Positions 51,631 to 59,130 of a stretch of DNA of 59,130 nucleotides are shown piece by piece; position 1 is the first letter of the stretch, and every line of letters begins with the position of its first letter. The position numbers were made by a program, and so were the translations under genes. The stretch comes from an archaeon (GTDB lineage Archaea; Nanobdellota; Nanobdellia; Woesearchaeales; GW2011-AR4): assembly GCA_002688925.1 (NCBI GenBank), contig NZEC01000018.1:1-59130 (forward strand). The letters run 5' to 3'. The notes beneath the pieces were generated by a model. It was not told where the DNA came from. It searched no databases and saw only the letters and a program-made list of their open reading frames with translations.

Positions 51631-52794
51631 ATGAAGTTGATAACTGAAGGCCTGGCTAAAATAAGCATTAAAACATCAAATAAAGTTTCAAAAGATATGG
51701 ATGTGTTCTATAATCCTGTAATGAAGCTCAACAGGGACATTTCTGTCTTATTGTTAAATTCAATTAACAAAAAAAACATGCAAATTTCTCTTCCATTAGC
51801 AGGCTCAGGAATAAGAGGCATCAGGTTCTTAAAGGAATTAAATAAGGGAATAATAAAATCCATCAGTTTTAATGACTGCAGCAAAAAAGCAGTAAATTCA
51901 ATAAAAAACAGCCTATCATTAAACAAAATAAACAATTTCAAAGTTATTAAAAAAAATAATAATATATCAAATAAAAATAATCATGATAAAAAGATATCAA
52001 TCCATAATGAAGATGCAAACCTTTTCCTTTTAAATTCAACAGGATTTGATTATATTGATATTGATCCTTTTGGCTCATCAAACCCTTATCTTGAATCGGC
52101 CGTTAAAAGGCTTTCAAGAAACGGAATTTTGGCTGTAACTAACACAGACACAGCAGCATTATCGGGAACTTATCCGAATGCATGCATAAGAAATTACTGG
52201 GCTGTTCCAAAAAGAGATTATATGATGCATGAAACAGGATTAAGGATACTAGTCCGAAAAATACAATTAGTTGCTATGCAGCATGATAAGGCGTTGTTTC
52301 CGATATTCTCCTATTTCAAGGACCATTATTTCAGGATTTTCTTTCAATGCATCAAAGGGAAGAAAGAGACAGACAAAATACCAAAACAGCATGGCATGTT
52401 TAATAATGCCGGACCACTATGGACAGGAAACTTATGGGATGATAAATTAGTCAACAAAATGCATTCAGAATTATTAAAAAAATCCATTGAGAATAAAAAA
52501 ACAATAAAAAATAACAAAACAACAATTAATAAAAAAATTAATGATAATCAAAATCATAATGATATCCTAAAATTTTTAAAAACCATAAAAGAAGAGTCCA
52601 AAATAAATACAATTGGATTCTATGGTATCCATGATATCGCTAAAAAAAGAAAAATAAAGATAATTTCGAAAAAAGAAGATATTATTAAAAAAATAAGGAA
52701 AAAAGGCTACAAAGCCGCTTCTACACACTTTTCAGGCACTGGAATCAGGTCAGATATTGCTTATAATAAACTAATCTCATTATTAAAAGAGTAA
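51631..52794 (+). CDS. trm1: tRNA (guanine26-N2)-dimethyltransferase Trm1
   Basis: SAM enzyme dimethylating G26 of tRNAs. 387 aa with LPLAGSGIRGIRF, the active-site DIDPFGSSNPYLES and TNTDTAALSGTYPNACIRNYWAVP. An Asn/Lys-rich low-complexity stretch (about 105-128 and 288-305) interrupts otherwise conserved sequence. tRNA-Met and tRNA-Val in this window have G26 and could be substrates. Confidence 0.95.
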   Translation: MKLITEGLAKISIKTSNKVSKDMDVFYNPVMKLNRDISVLLLNSINKKNMQISLPLAGSGIRGIRFLKELNKGIIKSISFNDCSKKAVNSIKNSLSLNKINNFKVIKKNNNISNKNNHDKKISIHNEDANLFLLNSTGFDYIDIDPFGSSNPYLESAVKRLSRNGILAVTNTDTAALSGTYPNACIRNYWAVPKRDYMMHETGLRILVRKIQLVAMQHDKALFPIFSYFKDHYFRIFFQCIKGKKETDKIPKQHGMFNNAGPLWTGNLWDDKLVNKMHSELLKKSIENKKTIKNNKTTINKKINDNQNHNDILKFLKTIKEESKINTIGFYGIHDIAKKRKIKIISKKEDIIKKIRKKGYKAASTHFSGTGIRSDIAYNKLISLLKE

Positions 52795-52916
52795 ATTTTT
52801 ATATTGGGGATATTAAAGGTTGACTAATCAATAAAAAGAGGCAGGATGAAAAAAGGGACAATCCAATTCCATAGTATAGGTTCAGGATTCATTGATGTGG
52901 AAACATTTCCAAGCAA

Positions 52917-53195
52917 CTAACCAATAGCCCTTCTTACATCAACAACTTCTACAGAATTAACACCGGCAATATTTTTTATACTTTCTTCAAGAGCATCAGT
53001 TGAGCCTTTGTTTTCATCCATGACAAATATTATCTTTAATGCCTTCAGCCCAAAGGCAATTGGTTCTTCCTCCGTTTTCATTTCAGAATTCTGGGAAAAA
53101 TCCTGTATCTTGGCTTTAGTCTCTGTTTCTATATCACTAAGATTAATTTCAGGGCTTTCCGGCATTATTTTTATTGTCACAACTACCTTTGCCAT
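52917..53195 (-). CDS. ef1B: Elongation factor 1-beta (aEF-1beta)
   Basis: 92 aa nucleotide-exchange factor for EF-1alpha. Starts MAKVVVTIKIMPESPEINL and ends IAGVNSVEVVDVRRAIG, with EEPIAFGLKALKIIFVM in the middle, all diagnostic. ATG 53195 is 1 nt past the stop of the zinc-ribbon gene. A longer frame to 53243 overlaps that gene and is rejected. Confidence 0.95.
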   Translation of the reverse strand: MAKVVVTIKIMPESPEINLSDIETETKAKIQDFSQNSEMKTEEEPIAFGLKALKIIFVMDENKGSTDALEESIKNIAGVNSVEVVDVRRAIG

Positions 53196-53196
53196 T

Positions 53197-53373
53197 TTAA
53201 TTAGGACCTTCAAAATTACAAGAACTACATGTATACTTTGCAACTATCTCCCTGCAGTGCATGCATCTGGTGATATCAGATTTGCCGCAACTTGGGCATT
53301 TAAACCTTGCAGTACCTTCTGAATTTGAGACATCTTTCTTGCAGGATGAGCATATTAATTTTTCTTCTGACAT
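53197..53373 (-). CDS. Small zinc-ribbon protein paired with aEF-1beta, 58 aa
   Basis: Starts MSEEKLICSSCKKDV and has four CxxC pairs: C8/C11, C26/C29, C37/C40 and C49/C52. The small two-zinc finger proteins that precede ef1B in many archaea have this spacing. The next gene begins 1 nt after its stop, so they share a transcript. Likely RNA- or ribosome-associated; function unproven. Confidence 0.88.
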   Translation of the reverse strand: MSEEKLICSSCKKDVSNSEGTARFKCPSCGKSDITRCMHCREIVAKYTCSSCNFEGPN

Positions 53374-53421
53374 AAAACTTGGGATAAGATGTTGATTTAT
53401 AAATGTTTTTGTTCATTCAAA

Positions 53422-53570
53422 TTTGGTGCGAAAGTCAGTGCTTATGCGTAAATTGCCAATGGATTAAGCTCCGCAGGATGTGTTATACGACCTGAGCAAA
53501 ACGCAGTTTTGCGAAGTTGAGAAGCCCTCTAAGGCCTCGCATAAGCACGAATTAGATTTTTGCACCAAAC
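53422..53570 (+). repeat. Dispersed ~150-nt structured element, copy 5
   Basis: Outer arms TTTGGTGCGAAA/TTTTTGCACCAAA. Basal stem GTGCTTATGCG/CGCATAAGCAC perfect. Apical hairpin GCAAAAC-GCA-GTTTTGC (7 bp). The core is nearly identical to copy 4 (GCTCCGCAGGATGTGTTAT). It ends 2 nt before the stop of the minus-strand wHTH gene. GATTTATAAATG (about 53392-53404) is upstream at TATA distance; it is palindromic and could also serve the zinc-ribbon gene. Confidence 0.88.
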
Positions 53571-53572
53571 TC

Positions 53573-54025
53573 TCACAAAGAACCAAAATACTCCTTGACC
53601 CTGTCAACAATCGATTTAAGATAGAATTTCTCAATCTTTTCCTCAAAAATTACATTTAAATTTTCAAACTCAGCAATCCTGTAGTTATTTTTCACTTTTT
53701 CCACTAAAAACATGTCCCTCAGTCTTTTCAGCTGCCTTCTGATATTAGAAGATGCTATTCCGTGCATAGCCAGTTTTTGCCTCTTTCTCGCATTAATGAC
53801 TTCTTTCTCAATCTCCCCACTGCTCATCTCTTTCTTCTGCTTTTTTGCCTTTACAAGAACATGAAGGATATCAACAATAACGTCTCTTGAATCTCCTGGC
53901 TGTAACAGCCCAATAGATAAGCAGAGTTTCCTCGCTAACTCTCTCTCGGATAATTTAGAAGGCTTTTCATATCTCCTTAAGGTAATTTCTGCAAGGGGAA
54001 TATCCTTTGATATAGTTTTTGGCAT
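53573..54025 (-). CDS. Conserved archaeal winged-helix protein
   Basis: 150 aa: LAEITLRRYEKPSKLSERELARKL, LLQPGDSRDVIVDILHVL, then HGIASSNIRRQLKRLRDMFLVEKVKNNYRIAEF, a clear winged helix. I recognise this as a conserved archaeal family of unknown specific role, probably a transcription regulator. Downstream of ileS on the same strand (gap 59 nt). Confidence 0.75.
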   Translation of the reverse strand: MPKTISKDIPLAEITLRRYEKPSKLSERELARKLCLSIGLLQPGDSRDVIVDILHVLVKAKKQKKEMSSGEIEKEVINARKRQKLAMHGIASSNIRRQLKRLRDMFLVEKVKNNYRIAEFENLNVIFEEKIEKFYLKSIVDRVKEYFGSL

Positions 54026-54084
54026 TCTTTAATATGTTTGATTTTTTATTAGAAGTTATAATTTCTGTTTAAATAATTTTGGTT

Positions 54085-57000
54085 TTAAACCTTCTCCAAA
54101 AACAATTCAAATTTCTTGTCCCTGACTTGTTCTTTGCTTGAGTATTTGTGCTTCCTGCTGGGATTTAATTCAGAAATCTTCAGTATTTTAGCCCCAACCT
54201 TGTCCTTTATCATATCAAAGAAATTATCCAGCACAGGCTTAAGCTCATTGTCTGTCTTTATATACAGTAAAATCCTGTCACTTTTCTTAAATCCTGCTTT
54301 TTTCCTTAATTCCTGAACACGCCTCATCAATTCCCTTGTATATCCTTCAGCCTCAAGCTCTTCATCAACGTCCCTGTTCAGGTAAACAAATCCGTTTTTG
54401 ACATTTCCCTCAATATAAGGCTCAGGAACTTCTCTTGTAACAACTAAATGCTCCTTCACAATATTTATCTTTTCCTTATCCAGTTTCATCACAAACTTCC
54501 CTTCCTTTTCTATATGATTCAAAACAGTCTCGGGGCTTTCAGTTGAAAGTTTTGCGATTATTTTCGGGGCATTTTTCCCGAAATCCGGCCCTATCTGGCT
54601 GTAATCTGCTTTTACGCTCTGCTTTATCCCTGGCAGAGACTGCTGCACATCAAGCTCTTTAATGTTAGTCTGTTTTTTTATTATCACTTTTAGTTTCTCA
54701 ACTGCATTCACTATTTTCTCGTCCTTTGTAACAATTACTGCTTCCTGCAGCGGCCATCTCATCCCCATCTGTATCTTTTCCCTCAAGGAAAGGATTACCT
54801 GCACAACCTCGCTTATATTATCCATTTCAACTTCCAGTCCCTTATTGATAAGCTTTTCATCAAATTTCGGCCATTCATAATGGTGTATGCTTTCCTCTTT
54901 AAGGGAAAATTCTGTTTTAAGGTTCTGGTAAATCTTTTCTGTAATAAACGGCGCAACAGTTGAAAACATCTTCAAGGTTCCCATAAGCGCATGATAAACA
55001 GCATACAGCACAACCTTATTTTCCTTGCCAACTGCCTTGTCTCTTGTCAATTGGATATAAACTCTGCTTAATTTCAGAAAAAGGTCTTCTACCAGCAAAG
55101 GCACTTCATTTAATTTGTATTCGTCAAAAAGCCCTGTAGCCTTTCTTATTGTAGAATTCAATTTTGAAAAAATATATTTTTCTTCCAAAGAAAACTTCTC
55201 TTTCCCGATTTTAAGGTTTTTAGGATTAGCGCCTATATTCTTAGACAAGTCAATCAAAAAATTGTGCAGGTTCCACAATACTGTAAGGTTCCTGTACTTG
55301 ACTTTAACGTCAGCAAAATTATAATTTAAATCAAGTCCGGGATTTGTCCCTCCAATCATGTAATACCTCAAAGTATCTGCTCCGTATTTATCTATTACTT
55401 CATGCGGAAGTATGTAATTCCCCAAAGACTTTGACATCTTTCTTCCCTTGGCATCATTAATAAAGCCGTGCATATAAACTGACTTGAATGATAGATTATT
55501 CATTGCAACCATTGAAGCGACAAACAGCAGATTAAACCATCCTCTTATCTGGTCTATGCCCTCTAAAATAAAATCAGCCGGGTACAGCTTGTCAAACAGG
55601 TCTTTTCTTCTTGGAAAATCCAGGCAATTCCAGGATGCGCTTCCGGCATCTATCCACACATCAAGGACATCGGGGATTCTTTCTTTTTCTTCCCCGCATT
55701 TGCATTTTATCTTAACCTCATCAATCCACGGCTTGTGGAGGTCCTCTGGAATTTTCCCTGCAAGCTTCTTTAATTCTTCAATAGAGCCTATGACTATAAA
55801 ATCATCACATTTCTTGCATTTCCATATCGGCAAGGGAGTTCCCCAGTATCTTTGCCTTGTGATGCCATTATCCCTAAGATTAGCCAGCCAGTTGTCAAAA
55901 TTCCTTGAGCCTGCAAAGCCGGGAATCCATCCTATATTCTTGTTTAGCTTTCTCATCCTGTCCTTCAAGTCCTCAATCTTAAAGAACCACTGGGTTGTTG
56001 TCCTGTATATTATTGGGTTCTTGCACCTCCAGCAGTGAGCATAATCATGCTCTATTTTTGCTTCCTCAACTAACAGCCCTGTTTTGCTTATTTCCTCAAT
56101 TATTTTTTTGTCATCTTTCTTTGCAGCCATGCCATTTAAAAACTTCATCTCTTCAAAAATTCCATGCTCAGTTATAGTATTAAATGGGGGAATTCCATTC
56201 CTATGCCCTATTTCATAATCTTCAGGACCGCAGCCTGGAGCCATATGAACTAGTCCTGATCCTACACTTGTATCAACATACTCTTCGCTTAGAACAACAG
56301 TATGCACTTTTGGATTTTTTTCTAACTCTCTAAATTGATTTATCTTATCCTCAAATGGATGCGTATATTTTGTTCCAAGCAGCTTTTTTCCTTTAAACTC
56401 CTCTAAAACCGAGAATTGTTTTCCCAAATCATCTTTTATCAGCTTTTGCGATAATGCTTTTGCAACAATCCATATTTCATTGTTAACCTTTGCCTTGACA
56501 TAATCCAGTTTAGGGTTGGCCATAACCCCCAGATTAAATGGAATTGTCCATGGTGTTGTTGTCCACACAATCAAGTATTCGTTTTTCCTGCCTTTTACCG
56601 GGAATTTTACAAATATAGAAGGGTCTTTTACATTTTTATACTCTAATTCGTGCTTTGCAAGGGAAGTTGCGCACCTTGCACACCACTGCATTGTTTTTTC
56701 CCCTTCATACAGCCTTTTGTTCTCATGGGCTTTTTTTATCAGCCACCATTCCCCTTCCATGTATTCATTTTTCACAGACTGGTATGCGTTTTCAAAATCC
56801 ATCCACACACCCATCCTGATAAAATCATCGTTCATCAGCTTCATATTTCCAAGAGAAAAATCCCTGCATGCCTTTACAAACTTAGCAACCCCAAACTTTG
56901 GAACCTCGCTTTTATTTTTTATTCCCAGCTTCTTTTCAGTCCCGTGCTCAATAGGCATCCCATGCATGTCATAGCCTGCCCTGTCCCATACATCCATGCC

Positions 57001-57210
57001 TGTCATCCTTTTATACCTAAGCACCATATCCTTCAATGCCTTGTTCCACGCAGTCCCTAGGTGCACTTTCCCGGATGTATATGGCGGCCCATCCAGGAAA
57101 TAGAATTTCTTTTTTCCCTTATTCTTGTCCTTAGCCTTGCCATAAATTTTTTTATCCTGCCAAAACTTCAATATTTCCTTTTCCTGCTTCAATGACTCGT
57201 ATTTTTCCAT
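54085..57210 (-). CDS. ileS: Isoleucyl-tRNA synthetase
   Basis: 1041 aa class I synthetase. HIGH-like HLGT in GPPYTSGKVHLGTAWNKAL, the WTTTPWTIPFNL editing domain entry, LDVWIDAGSASWNCLDFP, and KMSKS in GRKMSKSLGNYILP. This is the archaeal/eukaryal (type 2) form. C-terminal anticodon-binding region present. A 278-bp AT-rich gap precedes it. Confidence 0.96.
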   Translation of the reverse strand: MEKYESLKQEKEILKFWQDKKIYGKAKDKNKGKKKFYFLDGPPYTSGKVHLGTAWNKALKDMVLRYKRMTGMDVWDRAGYDMHGMPIEHGTEKKLGIKNKSEVPKFGVAKFVKACRDFSLGNMKLMNDDFIRMGVWMDFENAYQSVKNEYMEGEWWLIKKAHENKRLYEGEKTMQWCARCATSLAKHELEYKNVKDPSIFVKFPVKGRKNEYLIVWTTTPWTIPFNLGVMANPKLDYVKAKVNNEIWIVAKALSQKLIKDDLGKQFSVLEEFKGKKLLGTKYTHPFEDKINQFRELEKNPKVHTVVLSEEYVDTSVGSGLVHMAPGCGPEDYEIGHRNGIPPFNTITEHGIFEEMKFLNGMAAKKDDKKIIEEISKTGLLVEEAKIEHDYAHCWRCKNPIIYRTTTQWFFKIEDLKDRMRKLNKNIGWIPGFAGSRNFDNWLANLRDNGITRQRYWGTPLPIWKCKKCDDFIVIGSIEELKKLAGKIPEDLHKPWIDEVKIKCKCGEEKERIPDVLDVWIDAGSASWNCLDFPRRKDLFDKLYPADFILEGIDQIRGWFNLLFVASMVAMNNLSFKSVYMHGFINDAKGRKMSKSLGNYILPHEVIDKYGADTLRYYMIGGTNPGLDLNYNFADVKVKYRNLTVLWNLHNFLIDLSKNIGANPKNLKIGKEKFSLEEKYIFSKLNSTIRKATGLFDEYKLNEVPLLVEDLFLKLSRVYIQLTRDKAVGKENKVVLYAVYHALMGTLKMFSTVAPFITEKIYQNLKTEFSLKEESIHHYEWPKFDEKLINKGLEVEMDNISEVVQVILSLREKIQMGMRWPLQEAVIVTKDEKIVNAVEKLKVIIKKQTNIKELDVQQSLPGIKQSVKADYSQIGPDFGKNAPKIIAKLSTESPETVLNHIEKEGKFVMKLDKEKINIVKEHLVVTREVPEPYIEGNVKNGFVYLNRDVDEELEAEGYTRELMRRVQELRKKAGFKKSDRILLYIKTDNELKPVLDNFFDMIKDKVGAKILKISELNPSRKHKYSSKEQVRDKKFELFLEKV

Positions 57211-57488
57211 TTTGTTTAAAGTATAGTTAATTTCAATATTTTTATTTTTTATTATTTTTATAATTTTAATATTACTTAATTCTATTAATTTTTATTATTG
57301 TTTCTTATTTTATTGATTTTATTTTTTATTGTTATGATTTATTTTATTATGAATCTTTTTTATTGGATTTGTTATCTTTTAGTTATTGTTTTTTAATATT
57401 ATACTTTTTTATTATTGGAATTTTTTAATTGGGTTTTTTATTTAATTAAGAATTGTTTTCCTTTTTAAATCTTTATATAGAAATATGC
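57211..57488. other. Very AT-rich intergenic gap
   Basis: Almost only A and T, with long T-rich runs on the plus strand and no ORF, RNA hairpin or repeat that I can recognise. It lies between the minus-strand aminotransferase and ileS. Promoter elements for ileS could be anywhere near 57220-57260 (for example GTTTAAAGTATAG). Confidence 0.5.
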
Positions 57489-58793
57489 TTAGTTGTCCAG
57501 ATATTCACTTAACAATTTTGAAAACACTTTTGGCACTAAATCCATTTCTTTCGGAGGAAGCACATAAGCTATCCTCATCCTTGTCTTGCCGGGATTTTTT
57601 TTGAGATTATGGTAAAAACCTTCCATTGGCGCTGCAAGAAACGTGTAATCTTTATTTCCAATGTTAACTTTCCCTTCCTTTGCGCAATGCATCACAAAGT
57701 CCCTTCCGTCAAAATCTTTTTTTATGTTCCTCAAGTCAACAACAGAATATATTGATGCTTCTGGCAGTGAAACTATGATGCCCGGCACAAGTCTTTTTAT
57801 TTCTTCTGTCATGTCAATAATCCTCTGTTTGTAATAATCCCTTTGCTTTGTAAACCATTCCTGCAGTGAATTTTTATCAAGTTCTCCAAGCACACTAAAA
57901 ATATGCTGCCCTATTACATTTGAGCAAAGATTTGCAGTATATTCGGCCACAGCCTTCTTCCAGAATTCCTTATTGTCTGTAACTATAGAGCCTGTTCTCA
58001 ATCCGCATGCATTCCACACTTTAGATGCGCTCTCGATGCTTACTCTTCTCCCTTCAATTCCAGGCACTTCTTTATTTGTCAAAGCCCAGATGCTTGATGG
58101 CTTATCATCAGTATAATACAGTTCCCTGTATGCCTCATCGCTAACCATCCACATATCATGCTTAACGCAAAGCTTTCCAATCTCAGCCATAATTTTATGG
58201 GGCACAAACTGCCCGGTTGGATTATCATAAGGAATAATTACTATTGCAGCTGGCTTTTCCTTCTCCATAAGCTTATCAAAATCTTCCATGGCTGGAAAAG
58301 TGTATTCCCCGTTTTCCTGCAGGTTTCTGTTTACTGATATAGTTTTTCTGCCAACCCTTTCTGCCATTGTATCGTAATTTGCATAAGCAGGATTGATCAG
58401 CATTAAAGGTTTTTTTCCGCTTCCTGCAGGCCCGCAAAAAGCCAGTATAACCAGTTCCATTGCCATTGAGCCGCCATCTGTAATTAATGAGTGCAGGTTT
58501 TTTGTCTCAAATCCGCTGGCTGCAATCACATTAAGAAAAGCATTTTGCGCATCTTTAATGCCGGCTGTGGGGGAATACTTGACAATCCCATCCTTGAAAA
58601 TATCTCCCTTAGAAAGATTATTCATCCTGTCAATCATTGCAGGATGCATTGGCAGAGAAACATTCCCAATTGCGGTGTTCAATTCAATTATCTCTGACTT
58701 ATCTTCTCTTTTGTCAAACTCTATTTGGGCCAGCCTGATATCAGACGGGATTCTTGCCTTAAAATAATCAGATAATTCTGGTTTATTTGCCAT
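57489..58793 (-). CDS. Class I/II PLP-dependent aminotransferase
   Basis: 434 aa. PLP lysine in ESASKVWNACGLRTG, SDEAYRELYY, and IPYDNPTGQFVPHK. The N-terminal KYSPTAGIKDAQNAFL is the typical substrate-loop region of aspartate/aromatic-type enzymes. Amino donor not determinable from sequence alone. Confidence 0.88.
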   Translation of the reverse strand: MANKPELSDYFKARIPSDIRLAQIEFDKREDKSEIIELNTAIGNVSLPMHPAMIDRMNNLSKGDIFKDGIVKYSPTAGIKDAQNAFLNVIAASGFETKNLHSLITDGGSMAMELVILAFCGPAGSGKKPLMLINPAYANYDTMAERVGRKTISVNRNLQENGEYTFPAMEDFDKLMEKEKPAAIVIIPYDNPTGQFVPHKIMAEIGKLCVKHDMWMVSDEAYRELYYTDDKPSSIWALTNKEVPGIEGRRVSIESASKVWNACGLRTGSIVTDNKEFWKKAVAEYTANLCSNVIGQHIFSVLGELDKNSLQEWFTKQRDYYKQRIIDMTEEIKRLVPGIIVSLPEASIYSVVDLRNIKKDFDGRDFVMHCAKEGKVNIGNKDYTFLAAPMEGFYHNLKKNPGKTRMRIAYVLPPKEMDLVPKVFSKLLSEYLDN

Positions 58794-58838
58794 TTTGCTC
58801 GTCTGAACTTTGTAGAAATCCTCTGTTTTTAATGTTTA

Positions 58839-59130
58839 TCAAAAAAAACCTTCCAGCTTTTTCTGCTCTTTGCTCTCTAATAAATCAAGCTTATGGTAGC
58901 CCAAGACATCAAAAATTCTCTCAACTGCAGGAACAACCTGGTGATTTATATAATAATCTGCGTCATATTCATTTTCCTTTACTTCTTCCGGCAATTTTGA
59001 CCTGTTCCTTATAATGTCGCTTCCCTGCACAACAACGAACCTTATCATTGTGCCCGGCCCCACATTAACACCCTTGTTTTTTAATCTTTGCGCAACTGCC
59101 ACGTGAGGCCCGCGAGCATCATAATCATTA
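58839..59130 (-). CDS. polB: DNA polymerase family B, C-terminus (partial)
   Basis: The frame continues past the right edge: codons before the GTG at 59102 read NDYDARGPH. The visible part is the thumb end of PolB: AVAQRLKNKGVNVGPG and YDADYYINHQVVPAVERI are diagnostic. It ends in QKKLEGFF, a canonical PCNA-binding (PIP) box right at the C-terminus, marking a replicative polymerase. Confidence 0.93.
   Translation of the reverse strand, partial: NDYDARGPHVAVAQRLKNKGVNVGPGTMIRFVVVQGSDIIRNRSKLPEEVKENEYDADYYINHQVVPAVERIFDVLGYHKLDLLESKEQKKLEGFF

Noticed and set aside
52846-52920. 24-codon ORF (MKKGTIQFHSIGSG...) between trm1 and ef1B
   Set aside because: Too short, no recognised family, and overlaps the convergent ef1B stop. 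Not enough to call a gene.
19962-53570. CRISPR array or insertion-sequence interpretation of the five repeats
   Set aside because: Copies are kilobases apart without spacers, there are no cas or transposase genes, and no clear target-site duplications flank them.

Overview
The window looks like chromosomal DNA from an AT-rich DPANN archaeon, most like Woesearchaeota or Pacearchaeota. Archaeal markers are TFB, Rpb10, aIF5B, aEF-1beta, an archaeal SRP RNA, an XPD helicase, family B DNA polymerase, archaeal-type AMP phosphorylase, a presenilin-like protease and tRNA introns with bulge-helix-bulge splice sites. Some genes are bacterial in type (LeuRS, PanD), as is common in this group. The phylum is inferred from gene content and style, not from a marker tree.

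Layout. 1-5 kb: two membrane-anchored proteins with extracytoplasmic beta domains, one carrying a very long coiled coil, then a DRG-type GTPase. 5-10 kb: a PP-loop synthetase, a small unknown, the pyrBI-pyrD-pyrK pyrimidine operon, and rpoN (Rpb10) with an apparent ATT start. 10-19 kb: LeuRS, a frameshifted ketopantoate reductase, a SLOG protein, NAD kinase, ThiL, a secreted transglutaminase-like protein, the SRP RNA and an MBL-fold hydrolase that also appears to start at ATT. 19-32 kb: presenilin homologue, OMP decarboxylase, a second SLOG protein, a methyltransferase-kinase fusion, MGMT, TFB, a Trm112-like protein, deoxyhypusine synthase, AMP phosphorylase, a permease, two CBS-TM proteins and an OB-fold protein. 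32-38 kb: a TadC/FlaJ plus TadA/FlaI secretion pair, an RHH regulator and a tRNA cluster. 38-59 kb: HIT protein, XPD, EndoV, PanD, DNA ligase, nitroreductase, the complete glycine cleavage set (gcvT-H-PA-PB), aIF5B, Trm1, aEF-1beta with its zinc-ribbon partner, IleRS, an aminotransferase and the C-terminus of PolB.

Two things stand out. First, five copies of a ~150-nt intergenic element lie at about 20.0, 25.6, 31.4, 44.1 and 53.5 kb, all in the same orientation. Each has complementary ends, an internal hairpin and a nearly invariant core. In four copies the internal hairpin keeps pairing although its sequence differs, and the basal stem shows matched changes, as expected for a structured RNA family or a hairpin mobile element. 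I do not recognise it as a known family. Second, the tRNA genes are intron-rich: six of seven are interrupted, with 13 introns in total, at canonical (37/38) and non-canonical sites (8/9, D-loop, anticodon stem, variable loop, T-loop). Nearly all obey strict bulge-helix-bulge geometry, and two T-loop introns in different tRNAs are visibly related.

Functional picture. The cell makes UMP (pyrB, I, D, K and F are present), salvages AMP via AMP phosphorylase, and cleaves glycine. It has at least part of the CoA route (PanD; PanE is broken in this assembly). It exports beta-rich, membrane-anchored surface proteins and encodes a type IV pilus-like motor, with no pilin gene in view.
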